Below, piece by piece: positions 40,612-50,244 of a stretch of 64,000 nucleotides of DNA. This DNA is from Mucilaginibacter sp. KACC 22063 (GTDB lineage Bacteria; Bacteroidota; Bacteroidia; Sphingobacteriales; Sphingobacteriaceae): contig NZ_CP117877.1 in the NCBI RefSeq assembly GCF_028736115.1, positions 4,216,001 to 4,280,000 on the forward strand, written 5' to 3'. Position 1 is the stretch's first letter. The number at the start of each line of letters is the position of its first letter. A program made the position numbers and the translations under genes. Under the pieces are notes generated by a model that worked only from the letters and a program-made list of their open reading frames with translations, was not told the DNA's origin and searched no databases.

Positions 40612-43521
40612 TCAGGTACCGTATTCTGGTGTGGTTACTTCGCTTTCTTCAAACTCATACTCAGTAAGCGGAGGGCAAGAGCAGATCAGCGTACGATCGC
40701 CGTAAGTGTCATTTACCCTGCCAACTGATGGCCAGAATTTGTACTGGGTAACATAAGGTAATGGGAATGCCGCTTTTTGACGGGTGTATGGATGCTCCCA
40801 CTCATTACCGGTAACCACTGCCGCAGTGTGCGGTGCATTTTTCAACGGGTTATCAGTTTTATCTAAGGTGCCTTTGGCCACGTCCTCAATTTCATGACGG
40901 ATAGCGATCATGGCATCGCAAAAACGGTCAAGTTCATGCTTAGGCTCAGATTCGGTTGGTTCAACCATTACCGTACCGGCAACCGGGAACGATACAGTCG
41001 GCGCGTGGAAACCATAGTCCATCAAACGTTTAGCAATATCTGTTACCTCGATACCGTAGTTTTTAAACGAGCGGCAATCCAAAATCATTTCGTGTGCGCA
41101 ACGGCCGTTTGCACCAGTATATAATACCGGGTAATGTGACTCTAAGCGCGACTTAATGTAGTTGGCATTCAGAATAGCATATTTGGTAGCATTAGTTAAA
41201 CCTTCGCCACCCATCATTGCGATGTATGCATGTGAGATCAACAAAATAGAAGCAGAACCCCAGGGAGCAGCAGAAACTGCAGGGATAGATTTGCCTTTAT
41301 CAATATCAACTACCGCATGGCCGGGCAGGTAAGGCACTAAGTGTGCTGCTACACCAATTGGGCCCATACCAGGGCCACCACCACCGTGAGGGATACAGAA
41401 TGTTTTGTGCAGGTTAAGGTGGCAAACGTCGGCACCGATATTAGCCGGGCTTGTTAAACCAACCTGGGCATTCATGTTAGCGCCGTCCATATAAACCTGG
41501 CCGCCGTTAGCATGGATAATCTCGCAGATCTCGATAATTGATTCTTCAAACACCCCGTGAGTAGACGGATAAGTTACCATTAAACATGACAACTCATTTT
41601 TATATTGCTCGGCACGTGCTTCAAGGTCGGCAACGTCAATGTTTCCGTTCTCGTCGCATTTCACAACTACAATCTTCATTCCGGCCATCGCTGCGGATGC
41701 AGGGTTGGTACCATGAGCTGAAGAAGGGATCAATGCAATATTGCGGTGAGCATCGCCCCTATCCTGATGATAAGCGCGGATCACCATTAAACCAGCGTAC
41801 TCGCCCTGGGCACCGGCATTTGGCTGTAAGCTCATGGCCGCAAAACCAGTGATTTCGCTCAACCATTTATCCAACTCATTAAAGATCTGCATGTAACCGC
41901 CAACTTGGTCAACAGGTGCAAAAGGGTGCATCTTACTAAATTCAGGCCAGGTAACAGGTACCATTTCGGTAGTTGCATTCAGTTTCATGGTACATGAACC
42001 CAAGGCAATCATCGAGTGGCATAATGAAAGGTCTTTCGCCTCAAGCGACTTAATATAACGCAGCATTTCATGCTCTGAATGATGCGTGTTGAAAATAGCA
42101 TGAGATAAGTATTCGCTGCTGCGTTGCAGATCAGCAGGAATAGTTGATTCGATGCCCGCTTTTAAATCCTCAAAGCTAACGTCGTTAATAGTTTTGCCTT
42201 TAACCTTAGCAAAGAAACGCACTAAAGTTTCAATGTCGCTAACGTTGGTGGTTTCGTCTAATGAGATGGTAACAACAGAACCATTGTAGTGCAGGTTCAT
42301 TTCGTTATTTAAAGCCTCACCGTGTAATGGGCCGACAAGGTTACCCACGTCGAATTTTACAGTATCAAAGTAAGCTTTGTTTAACTGCTCATAACCTAAC
42401 TGCTCTAATGATTGTGCAAGCAGATTAGTTAAACCATGTATACGCTCGGCAATTAGTTTTAAGCCTTGCGGGCCATGATAAACTGCATACATACCAGCCA
42501 TAATAGCCAGTAATGCCTGTGCAGTACAGATATTAGAAGTTGCTTTATCGCGGCGGATGTGCTGCTCGCGGGTTTGCAGCGCCATGCGTAAGGCATAGTT
42601 ACCGGCACTATCAATAGTTACACCGATAATACGGCCTGGCATTGAGCGTTTGTATTCTTCCTTAGTAGCAAAATATGCTGCGTGCGGACCGCCAAAGCCC
42701 ATTGGTATACCGAAACGCTGGGTAGTACCCACAACGATATCAGCCCCCCACTCGCCCGGAGGCGTTAACAACAGCAAGCTCATGATATCGGCAACCACAG
42801 TCAGCTTAATGTTTTTAGCGTGTGCAGCTGCTGCAAAATCAGCATAATTATATACTTCACCGTTACCGGCAGGGTACTGTACAATAGCACCGAACATATC
42901 TTCGGTAAGCGCTACAGTACGGTGGTCGCCGATTTGCAGGTTGATACCGAAAGGCTCAGAACGGGTTTTAAGAATATCAATAGTTTGCGGAAACAGTTCT
43001 TCAGAAACAAAAAAGGTATTAGCTTTTTGATTTTTACGAAGGCTGAACTGCATAAACATGGCTTCGGCAGCAGCGGTACCTTCGTCAAGCAATGATGCAT
43101 TGGCAATTTCCATACCGGTAAGGTCAATGACCATCGTCTGGAAATTAAGTAAGGCTTGTAAACGGCCCTGTGCAATTTCGGCCTGGTAAGGCGTGTATTG
43201 CGTATACCATCCCGGATTTTCCAGGATATTGCGCTGGATAACACCAGGTACAATTACATCATAATAACCCTGGCCAATGTATGATTTAAAGACCTTGTTT
43301 TTTGATGCAGTTTGTTTAAGCGTGTTCAGGTAATCAAATTCGCTTTTTGCCGCGGGCAAATTAAGCGGCTTTTTAAGCCTGATCTTTGCCGGAACGGTTT
43401 GGTCGATCAGCTGATCTAAACTTTCGGCATGAACTGTTGTAAGCATTTTGGCCGTATCCGCCGGGTTTGGCGCAATATGACGGGCCTGGAATTTCTCCTG
43501 ATAATTAATGTTGATGCTCAT
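40612..43521 (-). CDS. gcvP: Glycine dehydrogenase (decarboxylating), glycine-cleavage P-protein
   Basis: 969 residues, the fused one-chain form. It decarboxylates glycine on PLP and passes the aminomethyl group to GcvH. N-terminal half: SYIGQGYYDVIVPGVIQRNI, LDEGTAAAEAMFM. C-terminal half: MIALGSCTMKLNAT, NAGAQGEYAGLMVIRAYH, YMDGANMNAQVG, and the Schiff-base lysine in CHLNLHKTFCIPHGGGGPG (near residue 700). No gcvT or gcvH is nearby. It has its own terminator. With kbl at 17099 it links threonine and glycine breakdown to one-carbon metabolism. Confidence 0.96.
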   Translation of the reverse strand: MSININYQEKFQARHIAPNPADTAKMLTTVHAESLDQLIDQTVPAKIRLKKPLNLPAAKSEFDYLNTLKQTASKNKVFKSYIGQGYYDVIVPGVIQRNILENPGWYTQYTPYQAEIAQGRLQALLNFQTMVIDLTGMEIANASLLDEGTAAAEAMFMQFSLRKNQKANTFFVSEELFPQTIDILKTRSEPFGINLQIGDHRTVALTEDMFGAIVQYPAGNGEVYNYADFAAAAHAKNIKLTVVADIMSLLLLTPPGEWGADIVVGTTQRFGIPMGFGGPHAAYFATKEEYKRSMPGRIIGVTIDSAGNYALRMALQTREQHIRRDKATSNICTAQALLAIMAGMYAVYHGPQGLKLIAERIHGLTNLLAQSLEQLGYEQLNKAYFDTVKFDVGNLVGPLHGEALNNEMNLHYNGSVVTISLDETTNVSDIETLVRFFAKVKGKTINDVSFEDLKAGIESTIPADLQRSSEYLSHAIFNTHHSEHEMLRYIKSLEAKDLSLCHSMIALGSCTMKLNATTEMVPVTWPEFSKMHPFAPVDQVGGYMQIFNELDKWLSEITGFAAMSLQPNAGAQGEYAGLMVIRAYHQDRGDAHRNIALIPSSAHGTNPASAAMAGMKIVVVKCDENGNIDVADLEARAEQYKNELSCLMVTYPSTHGVFEESIIEICEIIHANGGQVYMDGANMNAQVGLTSPANIGADVCHLNLHKTFCIPHGGGGPGMGPIGVAAHLVPYLPGHAVVDIDKGKSIPAVSAAPWGSASILLISHAYIAMMGGEGLTNATKYAILNANYIKSRLESHYPVLYTGANGRCAHEMILDCRSFKNYGIEVTDIAKRLMDYGFHAPTVSFPVAGTVMVEPTESEPKHELDRFCDAMIAIRHEIEDVAKGTLDKTDNPLKNAPHTAAVVTGNEWEHPYTRQKAAFPLPYVTQYKFWPSVGRVNDTYGDRTLICSCPPLTEYEFEESEVTTPEYGT

Positions 43522-43639
43522 TAGGGCTACCCAGATTTTAAGTGCCGCAAATTTACGCTTTTATTACCGGAAACCCAATGCATTAACTTAATAGTGACAA
43601 TGGGTTTACAGGGATAAATCCAGGAATAATTATTTTTAC

Positions 43640-44401
43640 TTACACCTTACCCTGCATGCCGATCTCTTCAAGCGGATTTGCAATATCAGATAGCTGGTTT
43701 AAATACATCTGGATCGTATTCTCCAGGCCAAAATATATGGCATCTGAAATAAGCGCATGGCCTATGCTTACTTCTTTAAGCCACGGTATTTCCAGAGCAA
43801 AATAACGAAGGTTATTCAGGTCAAGGTCATGCCCTGCGTTTAAACCCAAGCCTATTTTTTTGGCAGCTTCAGCCGCTTCAACATAAGGCTTAATAGCGGC
43901 TTCTTTTCCGTTGTGATATTGCGAAGCGTATCCTTCGGTATAAAGTTCAACACGGTCGGTACCGGTTTCGGCAGCTGCCTCAACCATTTCTGCTACCGGG
44001 TCAACAAATAAAGAAACGCGGATACCTGCATCTTTAAATGTTTTTACGATATCAGTCAGGTATTTTTTATTGGTGATAGTATCCCAGCCGTGATTAGAAG
44101 TGATCTGTCCTAAAACATCAGGCACAAGGGTAACCTGCGCTGGCTTTACAGCTAATACAAGATCTACAAACTTTTGTTCCTGGCAGTTACCTTCTATATT
44201 GAATTCGGTTGTAAGAATTTCTTTTAACTGGTAAACATCATTGTAGCGGATATGGCGTTCGTCCGGGCGTGGGTGTACAGTTATCCCCTGAGCGCCGAAG
44301 GCCTCGCAATCTCTTGCTACCTGTATCAGATCCGGGTTATTTCCGCCACGCGAATTTCTCAGGGTAGCTATTTTATTAATGTTTACAGATAAACGCGTCA
44401 T
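43640..44401 (-). CDS. pdxJ: Pyridoxine 5'-phosphate synthase
   Basis: 253 residues, normal for PdxJ. Condenses 3-amino-2-oxopropyl phosphate with deoxyxylulose 5-phosphate to form pyridoxine phosphate. Motifs: LSVNINKIATLRNSRGGNNP, ITVHPRPDERHI (active-site His and Asp/Arg), CQEQKFVDLVLAVKPAQVTLVPD, VELYTEGYA and LGLNAGHDLDLNN. It is single and divergent from the deacetylase gene at 44509. A TATGTTTG -7 box lies 60 bases upstream. Confidence 0.95.
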   Translation of the reverse strand: MTRLSVNINKIATLRNSRGGNNPDLIQVARDCEAFGAQGITVHPRPDERHIRYNDVYQLKEILTTEFNIEGNCQEQKFVDLVLAVKPAQVTLVPDVLGQITSNHGWDTITNKKYLTDIVKTFKDAGIRVSLFVDPVAEMVEAAAETGTDRVELYTEGYASQYHNGKEAAIKPYVEAAEAAKKIGLGLNAGHDLDLNNLRYFALEIPWLKEVSIGHALISDAIYFGLENTIQMYLNQLSDIANPLEEIGMQGKV

Positions 44402-44460
44402 ATCAGCAATGTATGTATTTAATTTAATGGTGGTAAATATCTAATTACCCATTAACAACA

Positions 44461-44468
44461 CAAACATA
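44461..44468 (-). promoter_or_regulatory. -7 box (TATGTTTG) of pdxJ
   Basis: Minus-strand TAnnTTTG match about 60 bases before the pdxJ ATG at 44401. No clear -33 TTG at 17-23 bases. Confidence 0.45.
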
Positions 44469-44508
44469 TTTATGATTATTTTATTTTGAAATTTGCAATC
44501 ATTCAATT

Positions 44509-45492
44509 ATGCGGATCAGGATTATCATACTACTTCTACTATGCAGTACCGGCGCTTTTGCGCAAGCTAACTTCACAGAGATAACAAACTATAAGGCTTT
44601 TTATGGATGGGCGCATCATTACCCGCAAGACTGGATCATACTACGCCAGTTTGACGACCATCAGCGCCATTATTTTCTTTTGGTGAACCCGCAGACGCTG
44701 GTCACTAAAATCGACGAGAGCAATTTTTACCAGGTAACCCCAATGACGGTTGCACAAGTGCGTAACCAATTTAAAAATACGCCATACGAACGCGCCTTAA
44801 CAAAAGCCGAAAGAAAATCGGTAATGATACAGGATGCAGGTATTGAGCGGGGTATGCCCAAAGAAACAGGCATCAGTTTAACGGCAGATCTTTGCCCATC
44901 GCACCGGCCATTAGACCGCCGAATATTTACAGATATTTTTACCGAATTTAAAAAGGTGGAACAACCGGTACCCATTGCTTTATCTATTACCGGTGTATGG
45001 ATGCGCCAGCACCAGCAGGACCTGGAGTGGCTAAAGCAAATGCAGCAGAAAAGGGAGATCTATATTACCTGGATCAATCACTCATTTACGCATCGGGTAA
45101 GCGCAACCAAACCTTTAAAGGAAAACTTTTTGTTAGAACCCGGAACCAATATCAGTTATGAAGTTTTGGAAACAGAGAAAGCGATGCTTAAAAATGGGCT
45201 GCTGCCTTCTGTGTTCTTTCGCTTCCCGGGGCTGGTTTCTGACCAGCAATTGGTTTACGATATCACCAATTTTGGTTTGATCCCTATTGGTACCGATGCA
45301 TGGCTGGCTAAAGGGCAGCAACCACAGGCCGGCAGTATTGTACTGATACATGGCAACGGCAACGAACCTGTTGGTGTAAATGATTTTATCAACCTGCTTC
45401 GAACAAAATCACAAGCTATTACGAAAAAGCAATGGCTGCTTTATGACCTGCGCGAGAGTATAGATCAGGAATTTGAGACAGAAAATAAATAG
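44509..45492 (+). CDS. Secreted polysaccharide deacetylase-family protein
   Basis: 327 residues with a signal peptide (1-19, ending AFAQ). An N-terminal domain of about 110 residues of unknown type (YGWAHHYPQDWIILRQFDDHQ) precedes a NodB-type region: GISLTADLCPSHRPLDRRIF (catalytic aspartate position, about 125-135), ALSITGVWMRQHQQDLEWLK, TWINHSFTHRV (metal-binding His pair, about 188-193), FFRFPGLVSDQQLVYD and IVLIHGNGNEPVGVNDF. Members remove acyl groups from chitooligosaccharides, peptidoglycan or exopolysaccharide; the substrate here is unknown. It is monocistronic. Confidence 0.78.
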   Translation: MRIRIIILLLLCSTGAFAQANFTEITNYKAFYGWAHHYPQDWIILRQFDDHQRHYFLLVNPQTLVTKIDESNFYQVTPMTVAQVRNQFKNTPYERALTKAERKSVMIQDAGIERGMPKETGISLTADLCPSHRPLDRRIFTDIFTEFKKVEQPVPIALSITGVWMRQHQQDLEWLKQMQQKREIYITWINHSFTHRVSATKPLKENFLLEPGTNISYEVLETEKAMLKNGLLPSVFFRFPGLVSDQQLVYDITNFGLIPIGTDAWLAKGQQPQAGSIVLIHGNGNEPVGVNDFINLLRTKSQAITKKQWLLYDLRESIDQEFETENK

Positions 45493-45570
45493 CTTTAGAG
45501 CCTATATGAGTTACTTATTCACCTAATTTCATTTTTTTAAAACCTGCGTTTCATTTAATACGTTATCTCT

Positions 45571-45593
45571 ATGGTTAAATTAATAAACCATAA
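45571..45593. promoter_or_regulatory. Inverted repeat upstream of the Pro/Thr-rich peptide gene
   Basis: TATGGTT / AACCATA arms around a 9-base A/T spacer, ending 12 bases before the ATG at 45606. It could be an operator or leader hairpin controlling this gene. Confidence 0.45.
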
Positions 45594-45605
45594 AATAATT
45601 TCGTT

Positions 45606-45983
45606 ATGAAAAAGGCAAGTTTAATGATCACCGCACTGGCAGTTGCCTGTGCCTTTGAATATGCATCAGCAAGTAATCATGCAGTAAAAGCAGAGAATGG
45701 GAAAGTAGCAGTAGCGGATACGGTACCACAAAAACGTACAAGAAAAACACCGACAACTCCTACAACGCCAACCCCTACCAACCCGATGCCAACATCGCCA
45801 ACTAACCCGTCGCCTACTAACCCTATGCCGACGACACCAACAAATCCATCGCCTACAACGCCGATGAATCCAACATCACCAAACCCGGTGCCAACATCAC
45901 CGCAGCCTTCGCCATCACCTACATCACCAACCACTCCGCCAACAACAACACCTACTACAACACCGACAACTCCGGTTAAGTAA
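45606..45983 (+). CDS. Secreted proline/threonine-rich low-complexity peptide
   Basis: 125 residues. A signal peptide (MKKASLMITALAVACAFEYASA) is followed by a short polar stretch (NHAVKAENGKVAVADTVPQKRT) and then about 75 residues of Pro/Thr/Ser/Asn repeats (T-P-T-T-P, N-P-M-P-T-S, P-S-P-T) with no hydrophobic core. This is an extended, wall-linker-like segment and a possible O-glycosylation target. No function can be assigned. A conserved hairpin terminator follows and an inverted repeat precedes it, supporting a real transcript. Confidence 0.7.
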   Translation: MKKASLMITALAVACAFEYASASNHAVKAENGKVAVADTVPQKRTRKTPTTPTTPTPTNPMPTSPTNPSPTNPMPTTPTNPSPTTPMNPTSPNPVPTSPQPSPSPTSPTTPPTTTPTTTPTTPVK

Positions 45984-46010
45984 TTGATTGTATTGCGAGT
46001 ATATAAATAG

Positions 46011-46043
46011 AAAAGGGTTGCCCGTTTGGGCAACCCTTTTTTT
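46011..46043. terminator. Bidirectional terminator
   Basis: Arms AAAAGGGTTGCCC / GGGCAACCCTTTT with a GTTT loop and a T-run. It separates the plus-strand peptide gene from the minus-strand glutaminase-family gene. Confidence 0.9.
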
Positions 46044-46061
46044 ACTATCATATCACTGCTT

Positions 46062-48539
46062 TTATTTGGCAGTCGACATTTTATCTCTCAAAAGTTTCAT
46101 CCAATAGCCCCCGATTACGCTGCGCGCCTGGAAACCCACCATTTTACCATCGGTTGTTTCGTGCCAGTCGCTTAATGGCACCCTTGATGATGTTTCCGTA
46201 GCATATTTATATACCGGATTTACCAGTTTATCAAAATCTGCTTGCTGGTCCGTCATGGCGGCTGTCCATAATATCCAGTCTGATTTGGTGTAGGTTTTAC
46301 GGCTGTCAAGCGGTAAGCCAAATTCATTCTGGTGACCGAGATAGTATTTGATCTCCGTATCATATACATGTTTAGGAAACAGGTTCAATCCTAAAACTTT
46401 ATCCCAAACCATATTATACTTTTGGCTCCAGGTGTCTTTGTTATCAAATACCAGCGCATAATGGTCGCCTGCATTATCTTTAGCTACCCATTTTTTTGCC
46501 ATATCAGCAGCCATTGCACTATATTTTTTTGCAGTAGCTGCTTCGCCCAACTGCTGTGCCATTTGTGCATAAGCGCCTATAGCCACAATAGCCTTAACCG
46601 AAAGATTGGCATTATGCGCCAGGTGACCTGCAAAATCATCGGTACATAATTGATTACCCGGATCAAAGCCTGCCTCAGCAAGATAGTTTACCCAAGTGGT
46701 TAAAGTTTTCCAGTGCTTTTTAGCATAGGCAGCATTGTGCTGCGCCTTTGTTATTGCAGCGGTTAAAATAATCATGTTGCCGCTTTCTTCTACCGGCATA
46801 TCCTCTCCATAAGTTTGGCCATTAGCCAAAGGGTATGTACCCAGATCATGCGCTGCAAAAGGCTTTTTCCATTTACCGCTTTCACTATAATAGAAAATAC
46901 CGTTCATCATCCCTTTAAGCAATTCAGGATTGTAGACCAGGTACATCGGTGCGCATGGATAAGTAATATCAACAGTATTGATAGAACCATTGCTGAAGTT
47001 TTCTTTCGACAGGAATAATAGATCACCCTGCGGGCTTTTTACCAAAGCGTGAGCAGCTATCCCCTGGCGATAAGCCATTACGCATAAACGGGCGTAATTT
47101 TCACCGCCAGCCTTTAAGGCATCATTATAAATTTTTTTGTCAGTCGCGTTACTTTTAGCCAGATAGACAGCGTAGTTGGTAGCGGCTTTTTTAAGTAGGC
47201 CGTCCATAGTTGCACCCGGCGTATTACGCCACCACGGGCGAAGGTTAGCTTTAAAATACTGCACCGAATACAGCTCATCATAACCCACCATTAAATGTTT
47301 AGATACAGCAGTATTGCTTACCATACCAAATGGCAGCACTGTATTAAGCATTAAACGGGTACCGGTTTTGCTAATAGTATTTTCTTTAGTATAACTTAAA
47401 AACGACTGCTCGGCACCCGCGTTGGTAGTAATATATTGCTTGGCGCCATTATTTGATGGAGAAGCTACATACAAATAGCCCCAGTCTATCCGCAGGTCAT
47501 CGCCGCGTTTTTGCAGAACAGGCTGCTCTACAGTACCTGCCTTTAATACGCTTAAGCCATTTTTGTTGTAGCCGTTAACATTTACTGTTTGCACCGCATT
47601 GTTAACAGCCGCATTTGCCGATACGCCTTGCAATATGCTTACCTCATGCTTTTTGCTATCTGCCGATTTAACATTATAAGTAATGTAAGATACCGGCATG
47701 GATAACAGATCGAGATTATTAAGCACCAAAGGAGACGTAAAGGTGACCTTAAGATTCACCGGGCCGCATTTAAAGCCATAAACAGTTTGTGTGGCTGTTA
47801 CCCAACGGCTGGTTTGCTGGGCAAGTTCAACATTATCTGTTTTTTGATCTTTAATTTCAGCTTCAATACCTGCATCGATGTAAGCACCTCCGCCTGTATT
47901 TTTACAATGGATGGCAATAACATTCTCGCCGAATTTAAGATTATTGCCCTTTACCGGAATGTTCTGATAATCGTTATTCCAGCCAACACGGCTGAAAGCC
48001 TCTTTACCGTTAATGTAAACTTCAACATTATCATCATAAAAAAGCTTTAGCAATATGGCATCCTGCGGGACTTTGGTCAAGTTAAAAGTGCGGCGTACCC
48101 AGATATTTTCTGCTGTCCACTTAGTCCCTTTCAGCGCACGCTCATCCCCAAAAGGTGCGGCCCCGGTCTGCCAGTTCTTATCGTCGTATGATAGATCTTC
48201 CCAACCCTTTTCAGGCTCTTTATTGGTAAACTTACAGGTATAAGGCTGCTCATCACCGGCTTTTAAAATCGTTTCATATTGCTTTTCCGGCTCGCCCATA
48301 AATCGGTAATATTTGTTATCCACTTTTATCATGCCTAATAATGGTTGGTCTTTCCCCGTCCAGTGATGCGTTACAGATTCATTTAACTTATCTGTATTTG
48401 ACCAGATACTGAAATAAGTATTGTGTGTAATTAAAGGATAAGCAGGCATTTTGCTTACCTGTGCATCGGATCTTTGCGAAAACAAAGGCGCGGCACAAAT
48501 AATCGCTAAAGACAGGCGATTGATAAAACGTTTTTTCAT
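46062..48539 (-). CDS. Glutaminase A-family secreted protein (DUF4965/DUF5127/DUF1793)
   Basis: 825 residues with a signal peptide (about 1-27). Features in order: PLITHNTYFSIWSNTDKLNE and VTHHWTGKDQPLLGMIKVDN (DUF4964/5127-like start), a galactose-binding-type insertion (FYDDNVEVYINGKEAF, GENVIAIHCKNTGGG, about 155-215), then DUF4965 (TYPCAPMYLVYNPELLKGMM, DLGTYPLANGQ) and DUF1793 ((alpha/alpha)6-barrel, NLSVKAIVAIGAYAQMA, PLDSRKTYTKSDWILWTAAM). Fungal glutaminase A has this architecture; bacterial members are mostly untested and may act on glycans. The gene is monocistronic. Confidence 0.85.
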   Translation of the reverse strand: MKKRFINRLSLAIICAAPLFSQRSDAQVSKMPAYPLITHNTYFSIWSNTDKLNESVTHHWTGKDQPLLGMIKVDNKYYRFMGEPEKQYETILKAGDEQPYTCKFTNKEPEKGWEDLSYDDKNWQTGAAPFGDERALKGTKWTAENIWVRRTFNLTKVPQDAILLKLFYDDNVEVYINGKEAFSRVGWNNDYQNIPVKGNNLKFGENVIAIHCKNTGGGAYIDAGIEAEIKDQKTDNVELAQQTSRWVTATQTVYGFKCGPVNLKVTFTSPLVLNNLDLLSMPVSYITYNVKSADSKKHEVSILQGVSANAAVNNAVQTVNVNGYNKNGLSVLKAGTVEQPVLQKRGDDLRIDWGYLYVASPSNNGAKQYITTNAGAEQSFLSYTKENTISKTGTRLMLNTVLPFGMVSNTAVSKHLMVGYDELYSVQYFKANLRPWWRNTPGATMDGLLKKAATNYAVYLAKSNATDKKIYNDALKAGGENYARLCVMAYRQGIAAHALVKSPQGDLLFLSKENFSNGSINTVDITYPCAPMYLVYNPELLKGMMNGIFYYSESGKWKKPFAAHDLGTYPLANGQTYGEDMPVEESGNMIILTAAITKAQHNAAYAKKHWKTLTTWVNYLAEAGFDPGNQLCTDDFAGHLAHNANLSVKAIVAIGAYAQMAQQLGEAATAKKYSAMAADMAKKWVAKDNAGDHYALVFDNKDTWSQKYNMVWDKVLGLNLFPKHVYDTEIKYYLGHQNEFGLPLDSRKTYTKSDWILWTAAMTDQQADFDKLVNPVYKYATETSSRVPLSDWHETTDGKMVGFQARSVIGGYWMKLLRDKMSTAK

Positions 48540-48844
48540 TTAATGCAGATTTATAAAGTTTTTAGTCAGAGCGGTTACCTGAGCAAGATAGAACTTTAAA
48601 TTTTGGGCTACAATTAAAATGTGAAGTTGACAGCTACAGATTAATAAACCCGGCTGAAAAGTATAAAAAAGATAAAAGGCATACATGGGAGGCATGCCTT
48701 TTATCATTGACAGGATTGTGTAAGGTTTTAGGACTTCATACTAAACTATTATCCAATACGTAAGCTAAGTACCATCCGCTACAGCCCGAAACAAAAAAAG
48801 CGTGAAAAAATTTCACGCTTTTTTACTGTATCAATTATTGCTTA
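48540..48844. other. 305-base intergenic region with two hairpins
   Basis: No gene is seen. It holds the ahcY terminator (48793-48824), a second hairpin at 48674-48702 (AAAAGGCAT / ATGCCTTTT, 11-base loop), and presumably the promoter of the glutaminase-family gene, for which I found no clear consensus. Confidence 0.6.
48793..48824 (-). terminator. Terminator of ahcY
   Basis: Perfect arms AAAAAAGCGTGAAA / TTTCACGCTTTTTT with a short A-rich loop, 21 bases after the ahcY stop. Confidence 0.9.
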
Positions 48845-50164
48845 TTAATAGCGATAATATTCTGGCTTGAATGGGCCCTCAACAGCTACGCCGATATAAT
48901 CAGCCTGGTGCTGCTCAAGGGTTTCAAGTTCCACACCAATTTTAGCTAAGTGTAAACGCGCTACTTTTTCGTCAAGGTGTTTAGGCAGGGTATAAACTTT
49001 GTTCTCATATTTATCTGAGTTGGTCCAAAGCTCTAACTGTGCCAATGTTTGGTTGGTGAAAGAGTTTGACATTACAAAGCTTGGGTGGCCGGTTGCACAA
49101 CCTAAGTTAACCAGGCGGCCTTCTGCCAATACGATAACGTCTTTACCGTCGATGGTATATTTATCAACCTGTGGTTTAATTTCAACTTTGGTGTTGCCAT
49201 AAGTTCCGTTTAACCATGCCATATCGATCTCGTTATCAAAGTGGCCGATGTTACAAACAATGGCTTTATCTTTTAAAGCACGGAAATGTTGCTCACGTAC
49301 AATATCGCAGTTACCTGTAGCTGTTACTACAATATCAGCTTCTTGTATAGCGGTTGAAAGTTTTTTCACTTCGTAGCCTTCCATTGCTGCCTGTAATGCA
49401 CAGATTGGGTCAATTTCAGTTACAATAACACGTACACCTGCATTACGTAAAGAATCTGCCGAACCTTTACCAACGTCGCCGTAACCGCAAACAACACCAA
49501 CTTTACCGGCCATCATTACGTCGGTAGCGCGACGGATCGCGTCAACCAATGATTCGCGGCAACCATATTTATTATCAAATTTCGATTTGGTTACCGAATC
49601 GTTAATGTTGATAGCAGGAATTGGCAATGAGCCGTTTTTCATGCGCTCGTATAAACGGTGAACACCAGTAGTAGTTTCTTCTGAAAGGCCTTTGATACCA
49701 GAAACCAGTTCAGGGTATTTATCAAATACCATGTTGGTTAAATCGCCACCATCATCAAGGATCATGTTAAGCGGCTGGCGGTCTTCGCCAAAGAATAAAG
49801 TTTGCTCAATGCACCAGTCAAACTCTTCAGCATTCATACCTTTCCAGGCATAAACTGAAATACCCGCAGCTGCAATAGCAGCAGCAGCATGATCCTGGGT
49901 TGAGAAAATATTACATGATGACCAGGTAACTTCTGCACCTAATGCAATCAGGGTTTCAATAAGTACCGCGGTTTGGATGGTCATGTGCAAACAGCCTGCA
50001 ATACGCGCACCTTTAAGTGGCTGCGACGGGCCATACTCTGCACGTAGTGCCATTAAACCCGGCATTTCTGCTTCTGCCAATTCAATTTCTTTGCGGCCCC
50101 ATGCTGCAAGCGATGGGTCCTTTACTTTATTTTTAACGTAGGTAGTTTCAAGCGATGATGACAT
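48845..50164 (-). CDS. ahcY: Adenosylhomocysteinase
   Basis: 439 residues from the ATG at 50164; the frame extends seven codons upstream, but MSSSLETTYVKNKVKDPS matches the normal family start. It splits S-adenosylhomocysteine to adenosine and homocysteine using bound NAD. Visible: ARIAGCLHMTIQTAVLIETL, SSCNIFSTQDHAAAAI, the NAD-binding GKVGVVCGYGDVGKGSAD, NINDSVTKSKFDN (Lys/Asp catalytic), CNIGHFDNEIDM, and the C-terminal KPEYYRY that completes the cofactor site. Monocistronic, with its own terminator. Confidence 0.97.
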   Translation of the reverse strand: MSSSLETTYVKNKVKDPSLAAWGRKEIELAEAEMPGLMALRAEYGPSQPLKGARIAGCLHMTIQTAVLIETLIALGAEVTWSSCNIFSTQDHAAAAIAAAGISVYAWKGMNAEEFDWCIEQTLFFGEDRQPLNMILDDGGDLTNMVFDKYPELVSGIKGLSEETTTGVHRLYERMKNGSLPIPAININDSVTKSKFDNKYGCRESLVDAIRRATDVMMAGKVGVVCGYGDVGKGSADSLRNAGVRVIVTEIDPICALQAAMEGYEVKKLSTAIQEADIVVTATGNCDIVREQHFRALKDKAIVCNIGHFDNEIDMAWLNGTYGNTKVEIKPQVDKYTIDGKDVIVLAEGRLVNLGCATGHPSFVMSNSFTNQTLAQLELWTNSDKYENKVYTLPKHLDEKVARLHLAKIGVELETLEQHQADYIGVAVEGPFKPEYYRY

Positions 50165-50211
50165 ACTTAAATATTTAGACTGCAAAGTTAACCAATAGGT
50201 ATGTAAAAGAG

Positions 50212-50238
50212 AAACGGGCCTGATAAACAGGCCCGTTT
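50212..50238 (-). terminator. Terminator of the M23 peptidase gene
   Basis: Arms ACGGGCCTG / CAGGCCCGT with a 5-base loop, followed on the minus strand by A/T-rich sequence. It lies 7 bases after the stop. Confidence 0.75.
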
Positions 50239-50244
50239 TATATT

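Noticed and set aside
43522..43639. Glycine riboswitch before gcvP
   Set aside because: The region is only about 120 bases and shows none of the conserved tandem-aptamer motifs; only a weak AAACCCA/TGGGTTT hairpin is seen.
45677..46051. Antisense 124-residue Gly/Val-rich open frame
   Set aside because: It is the mirror of the Pro/Thr-rich repeat of the plus-strand gene at 45606 and has no start-region or family support.
48674..48702. RNA gene upstream of the glutaminase-family gene
   Set aside because: The hairpin is short and no flanking conserved structure was found; a second terminator or spacer hairpin is enough.
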